Positions 1 to 8,287 of a stretch of 64,000 bases of DNA are shown here, one piece after another. Position numbers and translations under genes: made by a program. How positions within the stretch are numbered: the first letter of the stretch is position 1; every line of letters begins with the position of its first letter. The DNA comes from Chitinophagaceae bacterium (GTDB lineage: Bacteria > Bacteroidota > Bacteroidia > Chitinophagales > Chitinophagaceae), in NCBI GenBank assembly GCA_016786845.1, contig JAEUVB010000018.1:37215-101214 (forward strand), given 5' to 3'. The notes beneath the pieces were generated by a model. It was not told the origin of the DNA. It did not search any database and saw only the letters and a list, made by a program, of their open reading frames with translations.

Positions 1-1872
1 ATTAGTTACATAATGATCTGCCGCTATCAAATTCATACCCAGCACTTTGATTTTTAAGTACATATTTTGTGCGGTTTGATTGGTATTGGGCATGAACCAA
101 TCTTTATCCCAAACTTTGACCACACCATAATAATTATGTGCATACAAATCCATCATCATGGCGCCGGACGGATGTTCGTTAATTCCTGTTCCACTACCAT
201 TCACCAGAGAAATTTTTCGAAGATTCATTGGGTATCCGTTAGATCCCGGAACACCGTTATTTTGTGCATTTGCATAGTAGGTTTGAAAGAAGGATGAAGC
301 CCCATTTAATTCATTTCTTTGTTCGATTAAGAATTGTCTTGCCGCTTTGGCTTGCAGTTTTTCTTTATAGGTATCACGAGCTTTAGAATTGCCTAACAAG
401 TTGCCAAAGGTCCAGATATTATCCTGTAAAGACAAAGGTATATTGGCACCGTGATGTGGGCTATCGAAACTCACCCAAAGGCGGGTATTATGATTCATAT
501 TGTGCTTCTCCATATAGGCTAATGCATACCGACTGATTTGTCCGCCCATACTTGGGCCTACTATAGTCAGTTGTTCAGTGGAACCATTTTGAAGTAATTT
601 GGCATTGAGTTCTTGAATTAATTTCACGAGTATAAATGCATTCCTTTCAACATAATCGGCACCACCATCCCTGCCCGGGCGATGAACGGTTTGATTGTTG
701 ACCCATTCGGGGATTAACAAATCTTGATTAGGTGTTCCTGATATCGGATTGTTACCAATTCCGGGAATTGTTGATCCCAGTGTTGGAAAATTTAATACGA
801 CGACATCATAACCTTTAGTTCGGAGCAATTGCCCGAGGTTAATATTTGTTTCATAATCCTTGAAATACTGGTCATAGAAAGTCAAATAATTCCTGGCCTT
901 ATCTAATGGATCATAACCATCCAAAACGATAATTGGTTTTTTCAATATAGGCTCACATTGGTCAGAAGTATTAGTCAGTTTATGATAATAAATATGGTAA
1001 TCGGCAAAACTTGTGGTAGCAATATTTTCATCATAGCCTTGAAACGGAATATCTGACGCAACTAATTCATTGCTTGGAGAACATGCATAAAATGGATCAA
1101 TCATGGTAGGCTTCTTCTTAAATTTAATCGGTTGTATTCCGGTAATATCGGTTGTTTGATTGGCCAGATGTACGATGATCTCCAATGGAATTTCTTTTGA
1201 CTCTTCGTCACCCTTAAATTCAACAGCTATAGGTTGGTTGGGATAAACCGTAAAAGTTTCATTCGTCGTCAGATTGTGTATCTGTATCCACTCAATGATC
1301 TCCTGACAATTACTTAGAAAGTACTTTTGAGGTTCCCAGACAATTTGATAGGATTGACCTTCCTGTACCTCACTAATTGGCAAACCTGCCAGGCATACCT
1401 GATGAGTCAGATAAGGGCTATCGCCTAATTTATCGACGAAATTATTTCCATTTTTAATAATGCGTCCATCCACCAATGCCTGCGGGTCGATAGAAGCAAA
1501 ATTATAATGGATGGCCACGATGGGTATTTTAGCAAGCCTTAAATCCTTATCAATATCTTCTCTCATGGTCTCGTATTTACCGACCCTCTCCTGCTCATAG
1601 ACTTTTGAGTTTTCCAGGTCCCACCAAGACTGATAAAGTTTATACTCATCCAACGTGGCTCCGGAGGTCCATTCTTTCAAGTTGCTCCACGGATAGACCC
1701 GATCGTATAAAGTAGCATAAGGAATTCTGCTTTTTTCCAGGCCCTGACTTAATTGGTCAAATAACTCCGGAAAGGTTTGATTGCCAAGATAGATTACACT
1801 ATCCTGAGCCTTCAAGTTTTGATTCAATAACAGGGCCATACACAGTATGCCCAAATAGATTTTGAGTTTCAT
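1..1872 (-). CDS. Secreted alpha/beta-hydrolase (esterase/lipase-like), C-terminus cut by window edge
   Basis: An open frame runs on the minus strand from ATG at 1872 to the first base of the window (624 codons, no stop), so the C-terminus is missing. The N-terminus is a signal peptide (MKLKIYLGILCMALLLNQ, ending near LKAQ). Around 541-567 lies the nucleophile elbow GPSMGGQ (GxSxG, Ser near residue 437). Just after it comes FDSPHHGAN, the segment seen after the nucleophile in lipase/esterase families. Upstream, IIVLDGYDP fits a first beta-strand and oxyanion region. The large N-terminal half is not recognised. The fold call is firm, the substrate unknown. It likely acts outside the inner membrane. 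A T9SS tail could lie beyond the edge but cannot be seen. Confidence 0.75.
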   Translation of the reverse strand, partial: MKLKIYLGILCMALLLNQNLKAQDSVIYLGNQTFPELFDQLSQGLEKSRIPYATLYDRVYPWSNLKEWTSGATLDEYKLYQSWWDLENSKVYEQERVGKYETMREDIDKDLRLAKIPIVAIHYNFASIDPQALVDGRIIKNGNNFVDKLGDSPYLTHQVCLAGLPISEVQEGQSYQIVWEPQKYFLSNCQEIIEWIQIHNLTTNETFTVYPNQPIAVEFKGDEESKEIPLEIIVHLANQTTDITGIQPIKFKKKPTMIDPFYACSPSNELVASDIPFQGYDENIATTSFADYHIYYHKLTNTSDQCEPILKKPIIVLDGYDPLDKARNYLTFYDQYFKDYETNINLGQLLRTKGYDVVVLNFPTLGSTIPGIGNNPISGTPNQDLLIPEWVNNQTVHRPGRDGGADYVERNAFILVKLIQELNAKLLQNGSTEQLTIVGPSMGGQISRYALAYMEKHNMNHNTRLWVSFDSPHHGANIPLSLQDNIWTFGNLLGNSKARDTYKEKLQAKAARQFLIEQRNELNGASSFFQTYYANAQNNGVPGSNGYPMNLRKISLVNGSGTGINEHPSGAMMMDLYAHNYYGVVKVWDKDWFMPNTNQTAQNMYLKIKVLGMNLIAADHYVTN

Positions 1873-2225
1873 AATTGTAAATTTTAAAAGGTTTAAGAAA
1901 ACGTTGCCTGAATACTAAAAACAGAGTATTATATATGCTATGGCCAACGGGACTGAATGTTCAAAACGAAATGAATGTAAAGAATGAAGAAATCGGTTTG
2001 CCGGATTTGTTCCTGTAGGAAATACATAAAACATTCGAGAGCCTTAGGTGTTGCAATCCGATATTAAGGATAGATCTATAAAAACATAATTAAACTACAC
2101 CTATCGCAAAAAAAGAATTCTCGCTAAAAACATGAAGTGAAATATATAAGAAAAACATCGTTCGCTCATCATCTGAATCCGAGCACAAAATGGCCGGCAG
2201 GGACCATCACTGAGCAACCCCACTC
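1873..2225. other. Intergenic gap, no gene seen
   Basis: About 350 AT-rich bases between the hydrolase start and the end of the first lipoprotein gene. I see no convincing ORF, hairpin with T-run, or RNA gene. It should contain the hydrolase promoter, but no clear TTTG/TAnnTTTG pair stands out. Confidence 0.5.
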
Positions 2226-2753
2226 CTACTGATACGCAATATCAAATCGGCCTTCGGTGATTTTTACCTCCTGGCCGTTATCATTGACGAGTGTGCCATG
2301 AAAGGTACCGCAGCAAAGGCCTGTAGGGTAATAGTTGGTGAGGTGGACATAGAATTGATGAGTGGCATCAGATTTAAAAGTATTGAGACCTGTGGAAGCA
2401 GTAGATCCCGTGTAGTCGAAGAAAGTGACGACAAAAGGATCATCATAACCTATGACAAAATCTCTATTCCACAAGTTGTACTTCATGATGATAAAAAACA
2501 TCTTTTGCGGATTGGCACAGCTCATCGAAATATGTATGGCCGAATCGGCACCATGATTGACCCGCTGATGATTTACATAACTTCCACTCCAGAAACCTTC
2601 GGTATGGGTTTCAAACAACTTACCATTGATATAACATCCGGCGGTATTAGCAAGGGTTTGAGTAGCCGGAGGCAACTGGGGCTGTGAAGGTGATTTTTTG
2701 TCGCACGCAATAGCGAAGAGGCTGAGCAAAGCGAGTAATAATACTTGTTTCAT
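2226..2753 (-). CDS. Small lipoprotein, paralogue 1 of a tandem pair
   Basis: I start it at the ATG at 2753 (MKQVLLLALLSLFAIAC) rather than the TTG nine bases earlier. The sequence is a lipoprotein signal peptide with lipobox FAIAC and acylated Cys at residue 17. The mature part carries GCYINGKLF near the N-terminus, NYYPTGLCCGTFHG, and ends with the phrase VKITEGRFDIAY, typical of small uncharacterised Bacteroidota lipoproteins. No catalytic motif is visible. The next gene upstream (2949-3467) is a paralogue sharing the signal peptide, GCYINGKLF, LTNYYPTGLCCGTF and the C-terminal TEGRFDIAYQ. Likely an outer- or inner-membrane anchored beta-rich protein; function unknown. Confidence 0.8.
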   Translation of the reverse strand: MKQVLLLALLSLFAIACDKKSPSQPQLPPATQTLANTAGCYINGKLFETHTEGFWSGSYVNHQRVNHGADSAIHISMSCANPQKMFFIIMKYNLWNRDFVIGYDDPFVVTFFDYTGSTASTGLNTFKSDATHQFYVHLTNYYPTGLCCGTFHGTLVNDNGQEVKITEGRFDIAYQ

Positions 2754-2877
2754 ATCAGACAATTTCTGTTTGGTTGGTGATGAATGCCAACTGCGACTGC
2801 CAACCCGGTGCAGATGGTCCTACCTTACTGATTTGCCCATTCGGAGGCAGGATAGTGGTCGGAATGATTGAACCCTG
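2754..2877 (-). repeat. Duplicated upstream block, copy 1
   Basis: This 124-bp block lies directly upstream of the paralogue 1 start and matches 3468-3591 with only about four differences. On the minus strand it has an open frame (ending ITNQTEIV then TGA, overlapping the lipoprotein start) but no in-frame ATG. It may be the remnant of the 3' end of a lost upstream gene, or a conserved leader. Confidence 0.85.
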
Positions 2878-2948
2878 GATTAAAAGATCATTTTCGAAAT
2901 AGTGACGGGCTGCCTCCGAGTTAAGGTTAGGCGCTCTGCCCTAACACA

Positions 2949-3467
2949 CTAAGGCTGATAAGCAATGTCGAATCGCCCTTCGGTGACGACGATATCTTCT
3001 CCTGTGGATCCGGCGAGGACACCTGAGAAGGTACCGCAGCAGAGACCTGTAGGGTAATAGTTAGTAAGATGAACCTTCAGATGGTGGTCCTGATTGGTAT
3101 AGCCGGACATCCCTGAGCCGGACTCCATATATAAGCCGGTAAAAGGCTCATCCTCCGCCAAATCAAAATCACGGTTCCACAGACTGTACTTAAGTTTCAT
3201 TGAGAATGTTCGGTTCGGATTTTCAGCACTCAAAGTAATTGTAATCGTGGTATCACTACCGAAGATCAGGCGTTGATGTTTCACGGAATTTCCGCTCCAT
3301 AAACCATCGTTTTGTGTCACGAACAATTTACCATTGATATAGCATCCGGCGGTATTGGCACCGGTTTGAGTCGCCTGTGGCAACTGAGTAACATTGTTGG
3401 CATTGTGTTTTTTGATGCAAGCACCGGCGAAGAGGCTAATCACGGCGAGTAATAATAATTGTTTCAT
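2949..3467 (-). CDS. Small lipoprotein, paralogue 2 of a tandem pair
   Basis: Start chosen at ATG 3467 (MKQLLLLAVISLFAGAC), nine bases inside a TTG-initiated frame. Lipobox FAGAC, acylated Cys at residue 17. Like its neighbour it contains AGCYINGKLF, a charged middle, LTNYYPTGLCCGTFSG and the terminal VTEGRFDIAYQP. The middle third differs strongly from paralogue 1, so the duplication is not very recent at the coding level, although the 124 bp upstream are almost identical. Function unknown; membrane anchored by inference. Confidence 0.8.
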   Translation of the reverse strand: MKQLLLLAVISLFAGACIKKHNANNVTQLPQATQTGANTAGCYINGKLFVTQNDGLWSGNSVKHQRLIFGSDTTITITLSAENPNRTFSMKLKYSLWNRDFDLAEDEPFTGLYMESGSGMSGYTNQDHHLKVHLTNYYPTGLCCGTFSGVLAGSTGEDIVVTEGRFDIAYQP

Positions 3468-3591
3468 ATCAGGCAATTTCTGTTTGGTTGGTGATGAATG
3501 CCTTCTGCGACTGCCAACCCGGTGCAGATGGTCCTACCTTACTGATTTGCCCATTCGGAGGCGGGATAGTGGTCGGAATGATTGAACCCTG
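3468..3591 (-). repeat. Duplicated upstream block, copy 2
   Basis: Second copy of the 124-bp block at 2754-2877. Similarity stops abruptly at 3591, at the same point as copy 1. The same frame is open (ending ITNQTEIA, TGA) and again lacks an ATG; the bases before the block differ between copies and carry in-frame stops. Confidence 0.85.
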
Positions 3592-3867
3592 TGTATAATT
3601 TACCCGGATCGTTTTGAGTGAAGTCCGTCACAAAATCTGGCAATTTGCGAAGTACTCCGGGATGTTGAAACCATGAGAGGGTGCAACATCGAGACTCAAT
3701 TTGATCCTTAATACAAATATAAAATGGCGGTCAAGGTTCACAAAGAGGTTTTTGACAGATGAGGAATTTGGGTTGGCAACTCGGAAATTTTGCTTGTATT
3801 TAGGCAGACGGAGTTGAAATACTGGGGTTAACATTGGATTTGGGTGTTTGTTCACAGTAGCTGTTAT
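3592..3867. other. Intergenic, no supported gene
   Basis: A 75-codon minus-strand frame exists here (3628-3855) but has no signal peptide, no domain-like composition and no good ribosome site. I see nothing else in this stretch. Confidence 0.5.
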
Positions 3868-3960
3868 TGGTTCACACAGAGTTTCTCAGAGTTTATCTCA
3901 GAGTTTCTCAGAGTTTAACACAGAGTTTCTCAGAGTTTAACACAGAATTTCTCAGAGTTA
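3868..3960. repeat. Short tandem repeat, about 22-bp period
   Basis: Around four copies of a unit reading roughly CACAGAGTTTCTCAGAGTTT plus two bases, with small variations. It leads directly into the larger tandem repeat and shares its CACAGAGTT / CTCAGAGTT words. Confidence 0.9.
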
Positions 3961-4565
3961 AAGGTAGCCTGGCATTAAGTCCTACGTACATTTTCACTAT
4001 GTATGAATTCTGAAAATTCTAAAATTCTGTAAATTCAGATTCAGACAAGGTTACGGCGTTCAACACAGAGTTTCCCAGAGTTTATCACAGAGTTGCTCAG
4101 AGTTAAAGGTAGCCTAGCATTAAGTCCTAGGTATATTTTCATTATGTATAAATTCTGAAAATTCTAAAATTCCATAAATTCAGATTCAGACAAGGATACG
4201 TCGTTCAACACAGAGTTTCCAGAGTTTATCACAGAGTTGCTCGGAGTATTGCACAGAGTTTCTCAGAGTTGAAGGTAGTCTTGCACTAAGTCCTAGGTAT
4301 ATTTTCATTATGTATAAATTCTGAAAATTCTAAAATTCCATAAATTCAGATTCAGACAAGGATACGGCGTTCAACACAGAGTTGCTCAGAGTTTCTCACA
4401 GAGTTTCTCAGAGTTAAAGGTAGCCTGGCATCAAGTCCTAGGTATATATTCATTATGTATTAATTCTGAAAATTCTAAAATTCCATAAATTCTGATTCAG
4501 ACAAGGATACAGCGTTCAACACAGAGTTTCTCGGAGTTAATCACAGAGTTTCTTAGAGTTGAACA
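3961..4565. repeat. Four tandem units of 145-166 bp
   Basis: Units begin with AAGGTAG at 3961, 4106, 4272 and 4417 (spacings 145, 166, 145). Each holds, in order, a GCATTAAGTCCTA-like start, a TATTTTCATTATGTAT-like stretch, the dispersed 'CTGAAAATTCTAAAATTC' element, GACAAGG, CGTTCAACACAG and several CAGAGTTTCTCAGAG words. Stops occur in all frames, so it is non-coding. The 166-bp unit carries one extra CAGAGTT copy. Confidence 0.9.
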
Positions 4566-4617
4566 TGAAAGTTGTAGGAGTATAAAGTTGGGGTGAGTGG
4601 TGAGGCCGGTGCCGATG

Positions 4618-4760
4618 AAAAAGACTTTCCCTCTATAGCCCCGACCGCAGCGGATATCCCCGACGCCCTGGGAGGGATAGCAGCGCAGGGCGGGACGGGG
4701 GCCAATAGAATTCGGTGGTTGTGCTCCAAATCCATCGTCGGAAAAGCAGCCATCGCTGTC
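4618..4760. repeat. GC-rich dispersed intergenic element (AGCGGATA family, divergent copy)
   Basis: GC-rich patch in an AT-rich gap with GCAGCGGATATCCCC and GGATAGCAGCGCAGGG. It resembles the elements at 7680-7760, 37800-37890 and 43855-43935, which share (G/C)(T/A)AGCGGATA words flanking GC-rich palindromic cores. An ORF covering it (4593-4826) is low-complexity and not supported as a gene. Confidence 0.55.
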
Positions 4761-4834
4761 TATAGACTATCGACGCATCAAAGTTGCTATTTCACGCCTG
4801 AGTCCTTACATTTGCCGACTAAGTAAATAAACCG

Positions 4835-5101
4835 ATGCAAGAACTACAAGACCTCAAACAGACCCTGAAAACTCAGATCATAGAATCGCTGAACCTGCAA
4901 GGAATGAGTCCGGATGAAATTGATGACAATGCGCCCCTTTTTGGCGAAGGCCTGGGACTCGACAGTATCGATTCGCTGGAACTGATGGTATTACTGGAAC
5001 GCAATTATGGCATCAAGATCGAAGACGCCCGTGAAGGACGTAAAGCCATGGAATCTGTGAATGCTATGGCGCAATATATTGCTGAGCATCGTACCAAATA
5101 A
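4835..5101 (+). CDS. Acyl carrier protein
   Basis: 88 residues, normal ACP length. The phosphopantetheine site is GLDSIDSLEL with Ser44, followed by an acidic helix (VLLERNYGIKIED) for docking partner enzymes. It carries the growing acyl chain as a thioester in the cytoplasm. It is followed after only three bases by the ketosynthase, so the two are surely co-transcribed. The housekeeping fatty-acid ACP normally sits beside fabF and has DSLD; this one has DSID and a dedicated KS/CLF pair. That suggests a specialised type II polyketide or aryl-polyene-like pathway (inference). Confidence 0.9.
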   Translation: MQELQDLKQTLKTQIIESLNLQGMSPDEIDDNAPLFGEGLGLDSIDSLELMVLLERNYGIKIEDAREGRKAMESVNAMAQYIAEHRTK

Positions 5102-5104
5102 TCG

Positions 5105-6319
5105 ATGCGCGAAGCTATCGTCGTCAGCGGATTGGGTATTGTGACTGCCATCGGACAAGGTGTGCAGGCCTCTCTTCAATCCTTGCGGGCAGAGAAGGCC
5201 GGATTGAGTCACCTCGATTTCCTGAATACGGCCCACGCCAATATTTTTCCTTTCGGCGAAATTAAACAGAGCACCCAAGAACTGATACAAAGTGCCGGCA
5301 GCAGCATACAACGGGGCTATACCCGCACCTCGTTGCTCGGCATCATGGCCCTGCAGGAAGCCTGGCAACAAGCATCATTACGGCCCCAACAAGGACTGCG
5401 CATCGGCCTCATCAACGCCACCACGGTGGGTGGTATGTGTGAGGTAGAAAAATACTATTTTGATTTATTGGAACACCCGGAAGGCGACTATAGCGAGTAT
5501 GCCGACACGATAGACTGTGCCGATTGCACCCACAAGATTGCGGACCATTTCGGGATACGTCATCATGTGAGCACCATCAGTACGGCCTGTTCGTCATCGG
5601 CCAACGCGATTATGCTGGGCGAAAGAATGCTGCAGCAAAATATGCTGGACATAGCCATCTGCGGCGGTACGGATGCCCTCACCCGATTTACCATCAACGG
5701 ATTTAATGCACTGAAAAATATCGATCGTGAAGCTTGTCGCCCCTTTGATGCGAACCGTAACGGACTGAACCTCGGAGAAGGCGCAGCCTATATCATCCTG
5801 GAAAAAGCGTCACAGGCTAAGTCGAGAGGCGCGGAAGCCCTGGCCATCCTGAGCGGATACAGCAACTTCAACGAATCGTTTCATGCGACGGCACCTAACC
5901 CGGAGGGCGAAGGGGCATATCAGGTGATGCACAGGGCGCTGCAGAAGGCGGGACTAAACCCCGGAGACATCGACTATATTAATGCCCACGGCACGGCGAC
6001 CCTCACGAATGACGAATCGGAGTCGAATGCCATGCTGAGGTTGTTTGGACAATTGCCCCGCTTTAGCAGTACGAAATGCTATACCGGTCATACCCTGGCT
6101 GCAGCCGGTGCGGTGGAAGCGGTGCTGTCGATTGCGGCCTTGCAAAACGGACTGGCCTATGCGAATCTGAACTTTGAAACGCCCATGCCGGGATCGGCCC
6201 TGATACCGCAACTTCACTTTGAAAGCGGACTGAGGATGCGGCATGTGATGAGCAACTCATTTGCCTTTGGCGGCAATAATGCCAGTTTAATTTTTTCACA
6301 GTCTAAACCCCTCCCCTAA
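5105..6319 (+). CDS. Beta-ketoacyl-ACP synthase (KS, FabF-like)
   Basis: 404 residues, full-length condensing enzyme. The catalytic triad is visible: Cys162 in STACSSS, His295 in NAHGTATLTND, and His329 in KCYTGHTLAAAGAVEA. The C-terminus has the glycine-rich SFAFGGNNASL loop. It performs decarboxylative Claisen condensation of malonyl-ACP onto an acyl chain, and is probably a partner of the dead KS-like protein encoded next. In type II systems such pairs form a KS/CLF heterodimer. Family and activity are clear; product is not, since no ketoreductase, dehydratase or cyclase is adjacent. Confidence 0.92.
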   Translation: MREAIVVSGLGIVTAIGQGVQASLQSLRAEKAGLSHLDFLNTAHANIFPFGEIKQSTQELIQSAGSSIQRGYTRTSLLGIMALQEAWQQASLRPQQGLRIGLINATTVGGMCEVEKYYFDLLEHPEGDYSEYADTIDCADCTHKIADHFGIRHHVSTISTACSSSANAIMLGERMLQQNMLDIAICGGTDALTRFTINGFNALKNIDREACRPFDANRNGLNLGEGAAYIILEKASQAKSRGAEALAILSGYSNFNESFHATAPNPEGEGAYQVMHRALQKAGLNPGDIDYINAHGTATLTNDESESNAMLRLFGQLPRFSSTKCYTGHTLAAAGAVEAVLSIAALQNGLAYANLNFETPMPGSALIPQLHFESGLRMRHVMSNSFAFGGNNASLIFSQSKPLP

Positions 6320-6322
6320 GCC

Positions 6323-7396
6323 GTGAAACCCATGTATATCCGATCGGCCGCCTGTATATCGCCGCAAGAAAGTTTTGGGCAAGGGGAATTGTTTGAATTG
6401 GCCCTGCACCGTGATACGAATTCGATGACCTGTGTAGAGCCGGACTATTCGAAGTATATCAACCCGGTACAAATACGCCGTATGAGCCGAGCCCTGAAGA
6501 TGGGATTTAGTGCGGCCATGGAATGTTTGAAACAAGAACCCGAACGCATACCCGAAGCCATCATCATCGGTACGGGAAAAGGTTGTATGTCGGATACGGA
6601 AATATTTCTGCACTCGATACGGGAGTATCAGGAAACGGCCCTGAACGCCACCTACTTTATCCATTCGACTTACAATCAACTGAATGGCATGATCGCGCTC
6701 AATAAAAAAATTAATTCTTACAATGTGACTTATGTGCATCGCGGCTTTTCGTTTGAACATGCCCTGCTCGATGCCGCACTTCATTTTGCGGAGGGCGATG
6801 CAAAAAATATATTGGTGGGGAGTTTTGATGAAATGACGCGGGAACATTTTACCGTGAAGAAACATTGGGGATATTGGAAGCAGGAGAAAGTACAATCGGA
6901 TTTGTTGTTGCTGAGTGAAACCCCGGGCACCATAGCCGGTGAGGGCACATCGTTTTATTTATTGTCTGATACCCCGCCGGATGACAAACCCTGCGCGGCC
7001 ATTCGTCATGTGAGTACCTTGTATAAGCCCGACCAACAAGATATGCAAATAGCGCTGGAGGCCTTATTGCGCGAGAATGATTTGAAGCCTGAAGACATCG
7101 ACCTATTGATGCTGGGAGAAAATGGCGATACGGACCGGCCCGGACATTATGCCTGGATGAAGCAGACTTTAGCCTCCGCAACCCCACTCTACTTCAAACA
7201 TTTGTGCGGTGAATATGATACAGCCACGAATTTCGCTTGCTGGCTGAGTCGATGCATACTCGAGCAACAAAGGATTCCTGAATATGCCTACCACCCGGCA
7301 GACGACCGTCGACATGGCAATCAAAAGATTAAACGTTTACTGATTTACAATAACTACTTTGATTTGAATCAAAGCCTGGTTTTGATGAATGTTTAA
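6323..7396 (+). CDS. Ketosynthase-like protein without catalytic residues (chain-length-factor type)
   Basis: 357 residues, GTG start at 6323 (an in-frame ATG lies at 6332), three bases after the KS stop. The thiolase fold is recognisable by alignment with its neighbour. Where the KS has STACSSS this protein has YVHRGFSFEHALL (Gly near 141 instead of Cys). The His-containing NAHGTA is replaced by LGENGDTDRPG, and the GHT loop by LCGEYDTATNFA. All three catalytic residues are therefore missing. Chain-length factors of aryl polyene and aromatic polyketide systems look like this, including those I associate with Bacteroidota pigment clusters. Role by inference: a non-catalytic KS partner that shapes the product cavity. 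Confidence 0.75.
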   Translation: MKPMYIRSAACISPQESFGQGELFELALHRDTNSMTCVEPDYSKYINPVQIRRMSRALKMGFSAAMECLKQEPERIPEAIIIGTGKGCMSDTEIFLHSIREYQETALNATYFIHSTYNQLNGMIALNKKINSYNVTYVHRGFSFEHALLDAALHFAEGDAKNILVGSFDEMTREHFTVKKHWGYWKQEKVQSDLLLLSETPGTIAGEGTSFYLLSDTPPDDKPCAAIRHVSTLYKPDQQDMQIALEALLRENDLKPEDIDLLMLGENGDTDRPGHYAWMKQTLASATPLYFKHLCGEYDTATNFACWLSRCILEQQRIPEYAYHPADDRRHGNQKIKRLLIYNNYFDLNQSLVLMNV

Positions 7397-7495
7397 TGAT
7401 GAATGTTTAATGATGAATGTTTAATGATGAATGTTTAATGTTTAATTAGGCGCTTCATGAATGTTGAATGATGAATGGTTAATGTTTAATAGGCG
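7383..7495. repeat. Tandem 14-bp repeat (TGATGAATGTTTAA)
   Basis: Directly after the operon, starting inside the last codons, TGATGAATGTTTAA is repeated about four times, then degenerate TGAATG/TTTAATG words continue to about 7495. The stop codon of the CLF-like gene lies in the first unit. Similar low-complexity words occur at 14150-14190, 23220-23262 and 46740-46815. Confidence 0.9.
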
Positions 7496-7679
7496 TGTGG
7501 CCGGTGGATGTGTTCTAATGTAATTACACTACGGAGCCTTTCTCTTTCTCTTTCTCTTTCCCTTTCTCATTTTCTTTCTGTCTTGGGCGCATCCCCGGCG
7601 TTATCATTCTCCGAAATGCTCACTACGAAGCCTACCTCATTCTCACACTCATTCTCACACTGTTCACCGCCGGGGTCCC

Positions 7680-7760
7680 GCTCTCCACTGCTACTCCTCG
7701 TCCGGCCAGAGCCCCGGCCTGCGGGGTATCCGCTACGATCGGTTGCGCGTTTGACTTCGT
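7680..7760 (-). repeat. GC-rich dispersed element (AGCGGATA family)
   Basis: On the minus strand it reads CAACCGATCGTAGCGGATAC, then a GC-rich core, then GTAGCAGTGGAGAGCGGGAC. Order and words match the copies at 37800-37890 and 43855-43935. No coding capacity. Confidence 0.6.
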
Positions 7761-7869
7761 CAATGATGAATGTTGAAAGCTCAATGTTTAATATGGTGAA
7801 TCCTCGACAAAGAGCGTACTTCGAATGGTACAATAGCGTTTTTATTCAAGATTCCCGTACGTCGCAGCA

Positions 7870-7913
7870 ATGCGATGAGGAGTTTTTAGTGTTTAATTTT
7901 TAGTTTTTAGTTG
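7870..7913 (+). repeat. 44-bp dispersed repeat, copy 1
   Basis: Begins ATGCGATGAGGAG and ends TTTTTAGTTG; matches 10064-10107 and 10244-10287 essentially base for base. All copies flank the T9SS gene at 8288-9952. Confidence 0.9.
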
Positions 7914-8153
7914 GGGGGAGCGGGCCACCTGGGATGACAACTCCGTAGCAAGAGAATCGTAAGCTTCAGCAATTCGCAGATCGCCCGAACGAAACGAAAT
8001 TTAAATTAAGGAATGTCATCCCTGTCCGATGGTGTCAATCAGGCGGGCCGGTTGTCCCGGCTTCTTTAATCTTGTCGTATCCAAAACATTTGATGCCGGG
8101 GCAGACCGGGATCTCCCGAATCAATAAGTGCTGTTGTTTTTTGTGTTTAATTG

Positions 8154-8190
8154 AGGTCTCTGCAGTGCCTCCCGCCTCGGACACTGCTGC
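8154..8190 (+). repeat. Dispersed repeat with core CTCCCGCCTCGG, copy 1
   Basis: Shares GGTCTC, GTGCCTCCCGCCTCGG and a following CACTGC with copies at 38820-38856 and 62211-62255. Always intergenic in this window. Confidence 0.7.
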
Positions 8191-8287
8191 TTACGCCTGT
8201 GCCTTCTAGTTCTTTACATGGATTTCGCTTCATCGTTTTTCAAAAGTATCTCTAAAACTCCTTCACTCCTTACCCTTCCCTTCAACA

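Larger units (their letters stand above)
7496..8287. other. Gene-free repeat-rich gap
   Basis: About 790 bases with no supported gene. It holds a TTTCTC pyrimidine run (7540-7570), a GC-rich AGCGGATA-family element (7680-7760), one copy of a 44-bp dispersed repeat (7870-7913), and one copy of a CTCCCGCCTCGG-containing dispersed repeat (8154-8190). ORFs drawn through it are low-complexity and cross repeat boundaries. Confidence 0.6.

Noticed and set aside
3628..3855. 75-residue minus-strand ORF
   Set aside because: Composition is not protein-like for a known class, no signal or motif, and it lies in a repeat-rich gap.
4593..4826. 77-residue ORF before the ACP gene
   Set aside because: It spans a GC-rich dispersed element; Ala/Gly low-complexity reading with an equally open frame on the other strand.
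7508..7903. 131-residue ORF with LSLSLS start
   Set aside because: Generated by a TTTCTC run, then a dispersed repeat; no domain.
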